A DNA stretch of 40,234 bases from Hydrogenophaga sp. (GTDB taxonomy: Bacteria; Pseudomonadota; Gammaproteobacteria; Burkholderiales; Burkholderiaceae_C): contig NZ_JAUSOO010000125.1 in the NCBI RefSeq assembly GCF_030656115.1, forward strand, positions 1 through 40,234, read 5' to 3'. Below, one piece after another: positions 23,711 through 33,147 of this stretch. The position numbers and the translations under genes are program-made. The notes beneath the pieces are model-generated. The model was not told the origin of the DNA, ran no database searches, and saw only the letters and a program-made list of their open reading frames with translations. Every line of letters starts with the position of its first letter. Position 1 is the stretch's first letter.

Positions 23711-26700
23711 TCACTGAGTGGGAAAGCGGCGGTCCGGGTCGTCTTCCCGTCGCTTGGCTCGACCATCCCAGGCCCAACGAGAGACGAAGACCGCGTCCAT
23801 GCCTTCGCGGCGTTGGAGCTGGCAGATCGATACGCCTGGAAGCTCTGCGTAGCAGGCCCACTCGCGCTCACTGGTGATCACGAAATCCAGATCGAACTCG
23901 CGTATCAGTCCCATGCAATGTGCTCGGGCCGCGTCGTCGATGCCTGCAAACGCCTCATCGAGCAGCATCAGGCGAGGTGCGTGTGGGCTGCCTCCTCGTC
24001 CGTAGAAGCTGGAAATGGCCGCAAACAAGGGGACGGTCAGACCGAGCGCGCGTTCCCCGCTGGAGGCTGGACCGGAGAGCTTGCGCCATTGACCATCCTG
24101 ATGCCTTTGCACGCTGAACCGATGCCAACGGCGATAGTCCAGAGCCTTCGCCAACTGTTCAACCAGGCTTGAACCTGTGGTGCCAGCGTCTGCTTGAGCG
24201 CGCTCCGCGGCGATCTGCTGCTGAAGCATGGCACCCACCACGCTGCGGTCTTCAGCCGACCACATGTCGGCACTTCGGTTGAGCAAGCGTTCGCGGGCGA
24301 CTTCAAGGCCTGTTGGCGCACCTTGCTCAGGTGTCAGAGGGAGCCATTGCAAACGGTAGCGAACACCAGTGGACGTCGGGCGTTTGCGAAGCTCCTCATT
24401 GATGGCATCAACCTGCTTGTCGGCTGCGCGCATCAGGCGCTGAATCTCGGCAGCGATTTCAGCTTGCAGATGGTTTTCCAGAACCTCTCGTTCTTTGGCT
24501 GTGAGCAATTCGCTGCGTTGCGCAATCTCGTCGGCCAGCCGATTGGACAGGGCATCAGGGCGCTCGGGCCTGTTCAGGTAGATGACATGAACAGAGAATC
24601 CCCAGTCGTTGGGCTCTGACGTCGCCTGATGACCCAGCGAGCCAAGTGATCGCTGCAGTTCAGTCAGGTCTTCAGCGACCAGCCGTTGAATACGGCCCCA
24701 TGCAGCTTCGTCGTCTGCGATGTGGGCGAGGGCCTGCTCAGCCCGGCGAGCGAGGTTCAGGGCCGGGTCAATGGTCCAAGGGATGCTCCCGTCCGGAACC
24801 GGAAAGTCCGGTAGCGCGGACGCCAGCAAGCTGCTCTCGGTGAAGCGCTGCAGACGTTCTATTGCATGGGAACGGGTGGCTGTTCGCTCAGCCAGCACTG
24901 CATCAGCGCTGTCTGCTTGGCTTGCAGCGACCGCACGCCTTTCGCTGGCCGTTGTCAACGCAGATTGGGCAGCCTCCCACGCTCCATCAGCGATCGAGAC
25001 CTCTGCGGACGCATCGCGTAGCTGTTGACGCAGTGTGTCAACTTTGGCGCCGATCATTCCTTTCAGGACCTCAAAACGCGCCACGGATTCAGCTGCACGC
25101 TCGCTGGCTGTAAGGAGCGACGCCTCCCGTTCGCTCAAGGTCTCCATCGCCTCTTTCTCGCGCTCCTGTTGCGTCTGATACTCGGGCCAAGCACTGCACC
25201 ATTCCCGCGTTGCCAGGGCCAGTTGTTGATGAGCGTCGGCGAATCGGTCCAACGCATCGTTGATGGGGGACAAATCCGCAAGCACTGCGGGCAGTTGAAG
25301 GTCAGCGGCGTCGCGCTCCAATGCCTCTCGGGCAGCCTGAACTTCCGCTTCAGCGGATCGGCATTGGGAATCCGCAGCGTCAAGACGCTGTCGAGCCTGG
25401 AGAACCTCCCGCTCCGCACTGGCTGCAGCGAGCATCGCCGCGCGCAGCAGTTGGTCGGAAGGCGCGCTCTTCCATTCCCGCTCCGCCTCTTGTCCATCCC
25501 GCACGAGGTGCTGGAATTTTTGCTTCAACTCTTCCTGCAGGATGTCGATCTCGCCCAGACGGTCTGCAATCTCGTCGAGGCGGCGTTGTCTTGCGTTCGC
25601 GCGGGCTGTGTGACCAATGTAGACTGCTTGTGGCTTATGCCAGGCGCCGGCAAGGGCGCCTAAGCGGTAACCACCTTGCTCGCTGATCCACGATTCGCTC
25701 TCGCCACGATCTTCAATCCCGTACGCTACGGCGGTGAGCAAGGACGCAACCAGTGCAGAGGTCACTGCGCTGTCGTCAGGGACATATGGGCGCAGCGCGC
25801 TCGCGAGGTTGCGGCCCAAGACCGACGGGCGACGTGCCCATTGGCTGTCAAGCAGGGGTATACCGTTGGTGTCGGACAATGCGCCGTCGGGCGACAGCCA
25901 GGCATCCAGCAGGCCCGAGGCTTCAAGTGCGGCCTCCAATCCCGCACGCTGCTTCGCGTCGAGCTCAGACTGAAAGTCCACCAACCGCCACAACGGAGCC
26001 CCTGGTCGCCCGTCGCGGATCCCCGCGGCCCGCATGGCTGGAGGCGTGGGAACCGCATCGTGGCCGGCGAGCAGTCGATCCCTTTCAGTGCTGAGCGCTT
26101 CCTGTTCGGACTGAAGGGTGTTCTGTTGGGTGGTCAACGCCGAGTGCTGACCGGCATGGCGTTGGGTCGATTGCCGATACGCCTCGGTCAAGGCCTCTTG
26201 AATGGGGTTTGCACCTTCTGGACGTGCAACCCAGTCGACAAGTTGTTCCAGTGGTGCAACTGGGTCAAGATGAAGATGGACTAAGTTCGAGCAATGGGTG
26301 TGCCAAGCTTCGATCAGCTCGTTGCCAGTCGTTTCGGTATTCAGATCGGCTGCGGCCCGTCGCTCTGCTGCTTCTTCCAGCTCAGCCTGGCGATCACGTT
26401 GCGAGGCCTGTAGATTGACCAGAGTCTGTTGCTTGACATTCACCGTCGTATGCCGTGACTCCAGGTGACGAATGTTCTCGCGGCGTTTGATGGTGGCATC
26501 GCGCAGAAAAGTGGCCGCTCGCACGATTTCTGAAGGTACCAACTGGGGCAGTTCTTCTGGAGCGACGGTGGCCAGCAGGTTGTCCGCCAGTGCGGAGCCA
26601 GTTCCCGCCGTTTCTGCCACTTCGGCGCAGTGAGCTCGTGCTGTCAGGAGTTCGCTTTTGGCCGCTGTTGAGCGCTGGTTTGATTGACGGCTGCGCTCTG

Positions 26701-27880
26701 CCTCACGGTTCAGGTTTTGCTGTGCCTGATTGCGGAGCGCTTCGGCGGCTTCGGCTTCGGCCCTCCGTTCCTTGGCATCGGTTTCAGCCTGACTCAGGCG
26801 GTTGGCGTCTTGATTGGCCGGATCGCTTTGAAGCGTTTGCAGGCGGCTCCTGGCGGCGGCCAAAAGCTGTTTAGTCTCCGTGTGAACGCTTTTGGCCAGA
26901 TCCTCTGCGTCCTGAGCATCCTTCAAATCCGCATGGGCCTTGTTGCGTCCTTCGCTCGCCTTGTCGAACCCCGTCTGGGCCTGTCTGAGCTCTCGCGTTT
27001 GACGTCGCGTCACAGTGCCTGCATACGTGCGATAGCGTTGTTCGAAGTGTTTGATGGCCCGTTCCAGTGAACGGATGTCCTCCAACTGGATACGATCCTC
27101 CTCCAACTGGTTGAGGGCTTCTGCCACGTCACTGAGCAGCTCGATCGGCATGGGCGGTAGCGCTTCGGTCAATGCATGCGACAACCCTGCTTCGTCCGGC
27201 TTTTTCGACAGCTGAGGTTGGCGCAACTGGATCAAGGTGTCCATCAGCGCTTCATAGCGCTTGGGCCCTATCTGGAACAAGCGTTCATCGACTGCGCGGC
27301 GGTAGCTGTGGGCGGTCTCGAAAATCTTGCCTCGACCTTGTCCTTCAACCGCTTCGCGCAAGCGCTCCCGGGTAAGGACCATCTTCTGCTCATTGGTGAG
27401 CCAGATATCCTGGCCAATGCGGGGATCGGCACCGTTTGGCCCACCTTCAAGGATGAAAAACCAACTGTCTACCTGCGTTTTGCCCACCGCAGCCGACAGG
27501 CCGGCACCCAGGGTGAGGTAGTGCGAAACCCCATCTGCGGTCCGGCGACCAAATTCGATCCAGGTGTAGCCAATGCGTCGCTGATAGGAACTCATCAGCA
27601 GGTTCCAGGCCATTTTTTTGCCGTTGTCACCATCGGGCTCAATGCGCGATGGCCGCAATTGGGCATCGAACAAGAAAGGCAAGGTGAGCGAAAGCACCTT
27701 GGACTTGCCTGTTCCGTTGTTGCCTCGCAGGAGCAGATGGCCATCCCTGAACCAGAATTCCTCGCTGTCGTAGTGAAAGAGTTCGACCAGACCCAGCCTC
27801 AGCGGCTGCCAGCGCTCTCGCTGAGGTTCGGGAAGGGCTGGGCGACGCGGCGGTGGTGGGGGGAAGAGGGAGTCGGTCAT
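23711..27880 (-). CDS. jetC: Wadjet SMC-like ATPase JetC (TIGR02680)
   Basis: The product has 1389 residues, the usual size for TIGR02680. Walker A is Gly53-Asn-Asn-Gly-Thr-Gly-Lys59-Ser60, preceded by the typical FHYDSEEFWFRDGHLLLRG strands. Long coiled-coil arms (about 270-540 and 760-1050, rich in Ala, Glu, Gln, Arg) flank a hinge-like region containing GRPGAPLWRLVDF. The C-terminal ATPase half has the signature SSGERAL, Walker B LMLLDEAFAGID (Asp1308-Glu1309) and a switch-like DFVITSERE. JetC is the SMC subunit that extrudes DNA loops. ATGA overlap with jetB (four bases) shows tight coupling. Confidence 0.93.
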   Translation of the reverse strand: MTDSLFPPPPPRRPALPEPQRERWQPLRLGLVELFHYDSEEFWFRDGHLLLRGNNGTGKSKVLSLTLPFLFDAQLRPSRIEPDGDNGKKMAWNLLMSSYQRRIGYTWIEFGRRTADGVSHYLTLGAGLSAAVGKTQVDSWFFILEGGPNGADPRIGQDIWLTNEQKMVLTRERLREAVEGQGRGKIFETAHSYRRAVDERLFQIGPKRYEALMDTLIQLRQPQLSKKPDEAGLSHALTEALPPMPIELLSDVAEALNQLEEDRIQLEDIRSLERAIKHFEQRYRTYAGTVTRRQTRELRQAQTGFDKASEGRNKAHADLKDAQDAEDLAKSVHTETKQLLAAARSRLQTLQSDPANQDANRLSQAETDAKERRAEAEAAEALRNQAQQNLNREAERSRQSNQRSTAAKSELLTARAHCAEVAETAGTGSALADNLLATVAPEELPQLVPSEIVRAATFLRDATIKRRENIRHLESRHTTVNVKQQTLVNLQASQRDRQAELEEAAERRAAADLNTETTGNELIEAWHTHCSNLVHLHLDPVAPLEQLVDWVARPEGANPIQEALTEAYRQSTQRHAGQHSALTTQQNTLQSEQEALSTERDRLLAGHDAVPTPPAMRAAGIRDGRPGAPLWRLVDFQSELDAKQRAGLEAALEASGLLDAWLSPDGALSDTNGIPLLDSQWARRPSVLGRNLASALRPYVPDDSAVTSALVASLLTAVAYGIEDRGESESWISEQGGYRLGALAGAWHKPQAVYIGHTARANARQRRLDEIADRLGEIDILQEELKQKFQHLVRDGQEAEREWKSAPSDQLLRAAMLAAASAEREVLQARQRLDAADSQCRSAEAEVQAAREALERDAADLQLPAVLADLSPINDALDRFADAHQQLALATREWCSAWPEYQTQQEREKEAMETLSEREASLLTASERAAESVARFEVLKGMIGAKVDTLRQQLRDASAEVSIADGAWEAAQSALTTASERRAVAASQADSADAVLAERTATRSHAIERLQRFTESSLLASALPDFPVPDGSIPWTIDPALNLARRAEQALAHIADDEAAWGRIQRLVAEDLTELQRSLGSLGHQATSEPNDWGFSVHVIYLNRPERPDALSNRLADEIAQRSELLTAKEREVLENHLQAEIAAEIQRLMRAADKQVDAINEELRKRPTSTGVRYRLQWLPLTPEQGAPTGLEVARERLLNRSADMWSAEDRSVVGAMLQQQIAAERAQADAGTTGSSLVEQLAKALDYRRWHRFSVQRHQDGQWRKLSGPASSGERALGLTVPLFAAISSFYGRGGSPHAPRLMLLDEAFAGIDDAARAHCMGLIREFDLDFVITSEREWACYAELPGVSICQLQRREGMDAVFVSRWAWDGRAKRREDDPDRRFPTQ

Positions 27881-29148
27881 TCGTCAAACAGCGCATCTGG
27901 GCGGCCGGGGCGGGATGTGGGCGGGCGCACCTGGGTTTCGCCGAGCGCAAATCTTGCGATAGCTGGACGGGGATGAATCCAACCTTCCTCGTGATGGACC
28001 AGTTGGAGCTTGTAGAGCCTGTCCAGCGCGATATCGGCCAGTTCCCGTTCCGCGCCAGGCTCCCGTGCCGACTTGCGCCAATAGCGGCCAAACCGCTCGA
28101 CGGCGCCACGCAGAAAAGCCGCGACCGCTTCGTCCGTGGTTCCTGCGGATCCGGAATCGAGACGCAGACGCTGCGCAAGATGTTCGGCCACCAGCAGCGT
28201 GGCATGCGCTTCGGTGCCTTCTGCAGGCATCGAGACATCGGTCAACTGACCGGACTCGTCGGTCAGAGCAAGTCCTTCGGCGCGTTGCTCAGCGGTCAAG
28301 GCGGCGGCTTCGCACAGACGGCTGGCCATGGTGCCTCGCTGGTTGATGAAATACGCTTGAGCATCAGGATCGAGCGAAGCGGTGTAAATCACGGGATCGT
28401 CCAGCAGCCGTCTAGCAAGGTGGTGGCGCAAGGCATCACGTCGCCCCTGTTCGCTCTCGACCTGGTGTTCGACGACAAGAGACCGCTGGCGGTCCTCGAA
28501 CCCAATGGGAGCATCCTCGGCGCGCCAGGTAGAGGGACCGCGCACAGCGGCCAGCATGCCTGCCAGCATTCGCCGTTGCACGTCATACAGCGCGTCGTGC
28601 TGGGCTCCATTGCCATCGTGAATAAAGCCCTCTTCTTCGCCGGCAACGCGTTGCAGGACTCCGTACTCCAGCAAGGTTCTGCAGACAGCGACCAGGTCGC
28701 GTCGATCTGCGGCAGTACGGAGCGTGAACTCAAAGCCTCGCGATTGCAGCGTGGCTTCTGATGCCCACTGCATCACGCGTTCACCCAGCAGTTGAAGGGT
28801 GATCTGCGGATCGGCGCGCTCAAGCACCGCGCAGGCCAGGCAGAGCAACACATAGCGGCGCTTGTCGTACGAGGGAATTCCTCTTGTGTCGTCGCTGAGG
28901 TTGGCGGGGCGCTTGAACAGCCGCGCTCCCTCGCGGTCCACATGCAAGGGCCAGCCGGTTTCCCGGGCAAACCACTCTCTCAAGCGTTCAGCCTGGCGCC
29001 GCACGGCAGAAAAGTCTTCGTGTCCTGCTGCCATCAAGGGGCGCATCAACAGTGCACGCAAGCCTCTGCTGAATTCGTCGTGCTGTTGCGCCTTCTGGAG
29101 ATCCCCAATGCGCTGGCTGTCTTGTCGTGGCGCAACGCGAATGTTCAC
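27877..29148 (-). CDS. jetB: Wadjet kleisin-associated subunit JetB (TIGR02678, DUF2398)
   Basis: The product has 423 residues and fits TIGR02678/DUF2398: the start HDEFSRGLRALLMRPLMAA, then WFARETGWPLHVDREGARLF, YDKRRYVLLCLACAVLERA and a C-terminal winged-helix-like segment ending WIHPRPAIARFALGETQV. In Wadjet complexes this position is held by the KITE-like subunit that binds the kleisin and DNA. It overlaps jetA and jetC by four bases on each side. Confidence 0.9.
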   Translation of the reverse strand: MNIRVAPRQDSQRIGDLQKAQQHDEFSRGLRALLMRPLMAAGHEDFSAVRRQAERLREWFARETGWPLHVDREGARLFKRPANLSDDTRGIPSYDKRRYVLLCLACAVLERADPQITLQLLGERVMQWASEATLQSRGFEFTLRTAADRRDLVAVCRTLLEYGVLQRVAGEEEGFIHDGNGAQHDALYDVQRRMLAGMLAAVRGPSTWRAEDAPIGFEDRQRSLVVEHQVESEQGRRDALRHHLARRLLDDPVIYTASLDPDAQAYFINQRGTMASRLCEAAALTAEQRAEGLALTDESGQLTDVSMPAEGTEAHATLLVAEHLAQRLRLDSGSAGTTDEAVAAFLRGAVERFGRYWRKSAREPGAERELADIALDRLYKLQLVHHEEGWIHPRPAIARFALGETQVRPPTSRPGRPDALFDE

Positions 29149-30677
29149 ATCGACTCCTGGGTCAGGGAGATCGTGAGCAGGTGATCCCGGCCAGAAAACT
29201 CCCCGCTGGATGTGGAGATGCGGGCACGACTGTCCGCCTCCAGAGGCTCCATCCGTATGTGAAGGAGTCCGTCACCTGTCTGGCGTTCCACGATCTGATC
29301 CGGGTGTGCCTGCTCGGCCAGTGCCTCGCCGAGCAAGCTGAGGAACAAGCCAAATGCATGCGTGTCCAGATCGCCCAGTTCAGACAGCTTGATCGGTTGA
29401 CCGGTGGCCAGGCGCTGCCGTGCCGCCTCCACTTGGCGTGATTCTTCCGAGAGCTGTTGCGCCATCAACTCCCGTTCTGCGCTGCGGTCACGCACCCGGG
29501 CCAACGGGCCACGGGGTGCTGCTTCGCCGTATTCACGCAGGCGTGGACTGATCTGCAAAGGTGGCGCATCCATCCAGGAGGTGCTCGCGGGAATGTCGTC
29601 TTCAGACTGCAGGTTCAGCGAAAAATGTCGGGCGGGCTGAAGTGCAAAAGCTGCACGCGCGAGACGATGTGCTTCGCTTTCGGACTCGCAGGCTGCAAAC
29701 CACTGGGCAAGCATCCGAAAGTCTGCAGAACGGTCGCTGCGCCCGCTGCGTCGTTCGTTCATGGCCGCTATGGCACCCAGCAGCTGGGGGATCGCGGCCC
29801 GTGCCCGGGCGCGCAGCAGTTCCGCCTGAGGAGGTTCTGCTCCCGTTGAAAGGAACCAACCTTGAAGTCCTTTCCATCGCTCTCGCCAGCCTTGCCAGCG
29901 ACGCATTTTTTCGTCTATCTGGTCCTGGGCATCACCCGGTGCTGCGTCGGTGGCCTCGCGCTCGGCAATCTGCAGAAAGATGTGATCGATGCGGGAGGAG
30001 AGGTATTGAATGAGCTGGGCAATGGCCTCTGAACGGCGGACCAGATCGCCCATGAACCGTTCAAGGTAGTCGATCAGGCGCCGCTTGTAGGTGATGACCG
30101 CATTCGCATCCGCTTGCTGCAGCTCCAGGCTGCGGGCCACGCCGGCCATGAAGGCTTGTGCGTTTTCGGCCAGGTCCTCAAAAACGCGTACCAGATCGCG
30201 CAGCACCTCATGCATCTTGGCGACGTCAGGACCATCGGGTGATGTGGTGTCGTCAACCAGTTGCCGCAACGCCAGAAGGCGGCTGGTGATGTCTTCCAGG
30301 GCAACGGTCTGCAGTTCGGCGCGACGGTACAGGGTCTGGAAAAAGACCGCCAGACCGGCTTCCACCGCCTCGCCTCCGTGGGACAGGCGATAGAGAAAGC
30401 GGGCACGGTAGAAGTCGTTCAGCGACGATACGCGTGCGGTGTCGGGCTGGGATTCGAGGTTGCCCCACTCGGCCAGTTGGGCCAAGGCGCTGCTCACTTC
30501 CTCTAGGCGCGGAGGTGAGCCGGACCAGCTGGCTTCAGCGAGGACCTCATCGGGCCGCAGCTGGAGACGGTACTGCCGCTTGGCAGCGGCGAATACGTTC
30601 ATGATGCTGCGGTAGAGCACGGCCTTCTCCGCACTCAGGTGCCGAAACAGTTCTGCTGCCGTGTTTGTTGTCAGCAC
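29145..30677 (-). CDS. jetA: Wadjet kleisin-like subunit JetA (TIGR02677, DUF2397)
   Basis: The product has 510 residues and fits TIGR02677/DUF2397: FRHLSAEKAVLYRSIMNVFA at the start, YRLQLRPDEVLAEA, a long helical middle with YKRRLIDYLERFMGDLVRR and YLSSRIDHIFLQIAE, and a C-terminal SELGDLDTHAFGLFLSLLGE. It is expected to be the kleisin-like bridge of the SMC complex. It starts at GTG 30677, with a strong AAGGAGGAG eight bases upstream. It heads the four-gene jetABCD operon. By domain content this is the DUF2397/2398/2399 class, which I believe is called type II; the subtype name is from memory. Confidence 0.9.
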   Translation of the reverse strand: MLTTNTAAELFRHLSAEKAVLYRSIMNVFAAAKRQYRLQLRPDEVLAEASWSGSPPRLEEVSSALAQLAEWGNLESQPDTARVSSLNDFYRARFLYRLSHGGEAVEAGLAVFFQTLYRRAELQTVALEDITSRLLALRQLVDDTTSPDGPDVAKMHEVLRDLVRVFEDLAENAQAFMAGVARSLELQQADANAVITYKRRLIDYLERFMGDLVRRSEAIAQLIQYLSSRIDHIFLQIAEREATDAAPGDAQDQIDEKMRRWQGWRERWKGLQGWFLSTGAEPPQAELLRARARAAIPQLLGAIAAMNERRSGRSDRSADFRMLAQWFAACESESEAHRLARAAFALQPARHFSLNLQSEDDIPASTSWMDAPPLQISPRLREYGEAAPRGPLARVRDRSAERELMAQQLSEESRQVEAARQRLATGQPIKLSELGDLDTHAFGLFLSLLGEALAEQAHPDQIVERQTGDGLLHIRMEPLEADSRARISTSSGEFSGRDHLLTISLTQESM

Positions 30678-31028
30678 TGGATGTGCTCCTCCTTCGTTCC
30701 CTAGCTCGGCAAATAGTAACCGGAGTAACGGGATGTCAGGCAGGAGCGTGGCGACCCAGTTCTGTCACGGTGTGCAGGGCACGAAGAGAACGGTCTATTC
30801 TGGAGGCTGCGTTTCGCGCGACTGGGTCGATGTGGGGTGCCGCTCAATCAAGGGCCCAACCGCAGCCAGCGAAGGATGCACAGCGTTGGGCGGATTGGTG
30901 CGGATCTCTTGCTTGGTTGTCGACGGTGGATTGGTTACTTTGAAAAAGGTCTGTTGTCGTAGTCAGGCTGCGATTCAAAATCACATTTCAAGTTGACTGA
31001 AGTTTGAATAAAGTGGTTGAATCGCAGT
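30678..31028. other. Divergent promoter region between Wadjet and the second AbiE pair
   Basis: No gene is visible. On the minus strand CTGACA (30739-30734) and TACTAT (30718-30713), spaced by 15 bases, are a possible jetA promoter. The right end holds the nested inverted repeats of the AbiEi operator. The bases 30740-30960 show nothing I can support. Confidence 0.4.
30968..31027 (+). promoter_or_regulatory. Nested inverted repeats, probable AbiEi operator
   Basis: CTGCGATTCAA (30968-30978) is the exact reverse complement of TTGAATCGCAG (31017-31027). Inside, ATTCAAA (30973-30979) pairs with TTTGAAT (31003-31009), so the core TTGAAT occurs twice in one orientation and once in the other, and TTGACT (30993-30998) could be a -35. 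The right arm ends one base before the ATG. AbiEi antitoxins bind paired inverted repeats at their own promoter. Confidence 0.65.
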
Positions 31029-31766
31029 ATGGCTACGATTAGAACGAGCAAGCTAAATGCGCTCTATACCCGCCTGCCGCCGGGGATGCCGCTGACCTCG
31101 GACGACCTGGCGGCGCTGGGCATCTCTGCGGATCTGGCCGTGCACTATGTGCGCGCGGGCTGGCTCGCGCGCTTGTCGCGCGGGGTCTTCTGCCGACCCA
31201 ACGACACCCTTGCGCTGCATCCGAGCCTGATCCTGCTGCAGCGTCGCCTCAAAGGCTTGCACGTCGGCGGCAAGTCGGCACTGGACTGGTACGGCGTGCG
31301 CCAGTATGTGGCGCAGCAGCCGGTGCTGCAGCTTTACGGCTGGGCGGCCGGGCGCCTGCCCGAATGGTTCACCGAGCGCTTTCCGGCCGAGTATCACCGC
31401 AAGCGGCTCTTCAATGAGCAGCCTGGTGCCTTGCTGCACGCCGGGCCGTTCGAGAAGCGTAGCGGAGCGCCGCAGGTATCGGCGCCGGAGCGCGCACTGC
31501 TGGAGTTGCTGAGCGACGTAGGCGTCCGCCAGCCGTTGCAGGAGGCGCGCGAGCTCGTGGAAAGCGCCTACAGCCTGCGCGCCGACGTGCTGCGCGAACT
31601 GCTGCAGTGCTGCACGAGCGTGAAAACCGTGAGGCTGTGCCTGCAGCTCGGCCGCGAGGCATCGTTGCCCTGGGCAGCCAAGCTCGATCCGGCCACGCTG
31701 CCGACGGGCAGCGACCGGCCCTGGGTGTCCCGATCAGCCGGTGGCCTGCTGGTGCTTAAACCATGA
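31029..31766 (+). CDS. abiEi: AbiEi antitoxin, type IV toxin-antitoxin system
   Basis: The product has 245 residues from ATG 31029 (MATIRTSKLNALY); a TTG at 31017 is in frame but lies in the operator. The N-terminal winged helix is typical: TSDDLAALGISADLAVHYVR followed by AGWLARLSRGVFCRP. The rest corresponds to the AbiEi C-terminal domain (LKGLHVGGKSALDWYGVRQY and APERALLELLSDVG). AbiEi represses the operon and neutralises the AbiEii nucleotidyltransferase without forming a stable complex in the type IV model. ATGA overlap (four bases) couples it to abiEii. Confidence 0.92.
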   Translation: MATIRTSKLNALYTRLPPGMPLTSDDLAALGISADLAVHYVRAGWLARLSRGVFCRPNDTLALHPSLILLQRRLKGLHVGGKSALDWYGVRQYVAQQPVLQLYGWAAGRLPEWFTERFPAEYHRKRLFNEQPGALLHAGPFEKRSGAPQVSAPERALLELLSDVGVRQPLQEARELVESAYSLRADVLRELLQCCTSVKTVRLCLQLGREASLPWAAKLDPATLPTGSDRPWVSRSAGGLLVLKP

Positions 31767-32677
31767 ATCAGACTTATCTTGATACCGCGCGCCTGCTGAC
31801 GCAGGTTGCACCGCTGATATTCGTGGACGACACGTTTGCGTTGAAGGGCGGAACCGCGATCAACCTCTTCGTGCGCGACATGCCGCGCCTGTCGGTTGAC
31901 CTTGATCTGGTCTTCCCAGACCACACGCTGCCACGTGACGAGGCGCTGGCGCGCATCAATGAGGCCGTCCGGCAAGCGGCCGAGCGCTTGAAGAAGCGAG
32001 GCTTGCAGGTGCACGCGCCGGCGGCAGCAGCGGGGGAGACCAAGCTGCTGGTGCGGCGCGGTCCCGTACAGGTCAAGATCGAGGTGAACTTTGTGATGCG
32101 GGGCACCGTGCGGCCGGTGCGCCAAGCCTCGCTCACGCCGACCGCGCGTGATGTGCTGATGGCCGACCTGGAGATCCCGGTGGTGTCGCTGGAGGACGTG
32201 TATGGCGGCAAGCTGGTGGCGGCATTGGACCGACAGCATCCGCGCGACCTGTTCGATGTGATGCAGCTCTTTGCGCACGAAGGCATCACGCCCGGAATCC
32301 GGCGTGCCTTCGTGGTCTACCTGGCCAGCAGCAACCGGCCGGTGCACGAGGTGCTGTTCCCGCCGCTGCGCGACATCCGGCACGACTTTGCGCACAACTT
32401 CCAGGGCATGACGGCCGAGCCGGTGCCGTTGGACGCATTGCTCGCGGCACGCGAGCGCCTCGTGCGCGAGATCCAGCAGGGGCTCGATGATGACGAGCGC
32501 CGCTTCCTGCTGTCACTCGTCGCCGGCGCACCCGAGTGGGCGCTGTTGGGCATCGACCAGCTGGAGCATCTGCCGGGCGTGCGATGGAAGCTGCATAACC
32601 TAACGCAGTTGCAGAAGACGAATGCCAAGAAGTTTGCCGAGCAGGCAACCCTGTTGGCCGCCCAATTGAACGGCTAG
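31763..32677 (+). CDS. abiEii: AbiEii nucleotidyltransferase toxin
   Basis: The product has 304 residues and is a standard AbiEii: Lys28-Gly-Gly-Thr-Ala32 followed by Asp46-Leu-Asp48 in RLSVDLDLVF, then VKIEVNFVMRG, VSLEDVYGGKLVAALDRQHP and RDLFDVMQLF, all family motifs I to IV. Members of the family add nucleotides to acceptor ends of tRNA and block growth, giving abortive phage resistance. It overlaps abiEi by four bases. This pair is much closer to the classical AbiE than the pair at 9232-11003, so the two are not simple duplicates. Confidence 0.93.
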   Translation: MNQTYLDTARLLTQVAPLIFVDDTFALKGGTAINLFVRDMPRLSVDLDLVFPDHTLPRDEALARINEAVRQAAERLKKRGLQVHAPAAAAGETKLLVRRGPVQVKIEVNFVMRGTVRPVRQASLTPTARDVLMADLEIPVVSLEDVYGGKLVAALDRQHPRDLFDVMQLFAHEGITPGIRRAFVVYLASSNRPVHEVLFPPLRDIRHDFAHNFQGMTAEPVPLDALLAARERLVREIQQGLDDDERRFLLSLVAGAPEWALLGIDQLEHLPGVRWKLHNLTQLQKTNAKKFAEQATLLAAQLNG

Positions 32678-32679
32678 GA

Positions 32680-32695
32680 AATGCGCTAGCGCATT
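32680..32695. promoter_or_regulatory. Perfect 16-bp palindrome upstream of the three-gene nuclease unit
   Basis: AATGCGCTAGCGCATT at 32680-32695 reads the same on both strands. It lies two bases after the abiEii stop and 18 bases before the start of the next gene, just upstream of its Shine-Dalgarno. No T run follows, so an operator or mRNA structure is more likely than a terminator. Confidence 0.5.
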
Positions 32696-32713
32696 CGATC
32701 AAAAGGAGGAGAC

Positions 32714-33073
32714 ATGCACCCAATCCAAATGCAGGAAGGCGACCGAGGGATCGGCATGGGCTACACCGCCTTCATCAATAGGTTCGAGGCGATCTGCCAA
32801 GAACATCTGCATGAAGGGCGAGCCAGGGCCTTTGCTTTCGTCTTCTACGACATGACCAATGGCGTCGTGCGTCGCGCCCTGAGTGACGCCCAAGGCTTCC
32901 GGCTTCTGCATGAGAAGACTGGCAAAGACATCACGCTCTTCTATCTGCATGACCGTGCGATCGAGGCCCACTGGCGTAGCTTCAACAAAACGTTCATGGA
33001 GGCGCTGGGGGTTGAGGATCAAGCGGTGCCGCCCTGCACTCCAACTCCAATGTTTCCGCGTTGTCTTCACTAG
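32714..33073 (+). CDS. Hypothetical protein with probable 3' frameshift
   Basis: The frame encodes 119 residues from ATG 32714, which has an excellent AAGGAGGAG. Residues 16-100 look like a genuine domain: YTAFINRFEAICQEHLHEG, RARAFAFVFYDMTNG and TGKDITLFYLHDRAIEAHW, with the alternating rhythm of an alpha/beta (thioredoxin- or TIR-sized) fold; I cannot name it. After VEDQAVPPC the sequence becomes low-complexity and stops. In the -1 frame, coding-like sequence continues (LHSNSNVSALSSLGNLIAPI and then GALAKLGEFLFKLKGAA) up to a TAG at 33145-33147 directly before the next ATG. A one-base indel, or a small deletion, between about 33017 and 33070 would explain this. The other two genes of the unit look intact. 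Confidence 0.6.
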   Translation: MHPIQMQEGDRGIGMGYTAFINRFEAICQEHLHEGRARAFAFVFYDMTNGVVRRALSDAQGFRLLHEKTGKDITLFYLHDRAIEAHWRSFNKTFMEALGVEDQAVPPCTPTPMFPRCLH

Positions 33074-33147
33074 GCAACCTGATCGCCCCGATCGGCGCTC
33101 TGGCAAAGCTGGGCGAATTCCTTTTCAAGCTCAAGGGGGCTGCCTAG

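Noticed and set aside
25025..25663. 212-residue plus-strand frame over jetC
   Set aside because: It is antisense to the coiled-coil part of jetC, which is supported along its whole length by family features.
31568..32395. 275-residue minus-strand frame over abiEi/abiEii
   Set aside because: It is the complement of two coupled, well-matched genes; His/Gln/Arg-rich composition marks it as a shadow.
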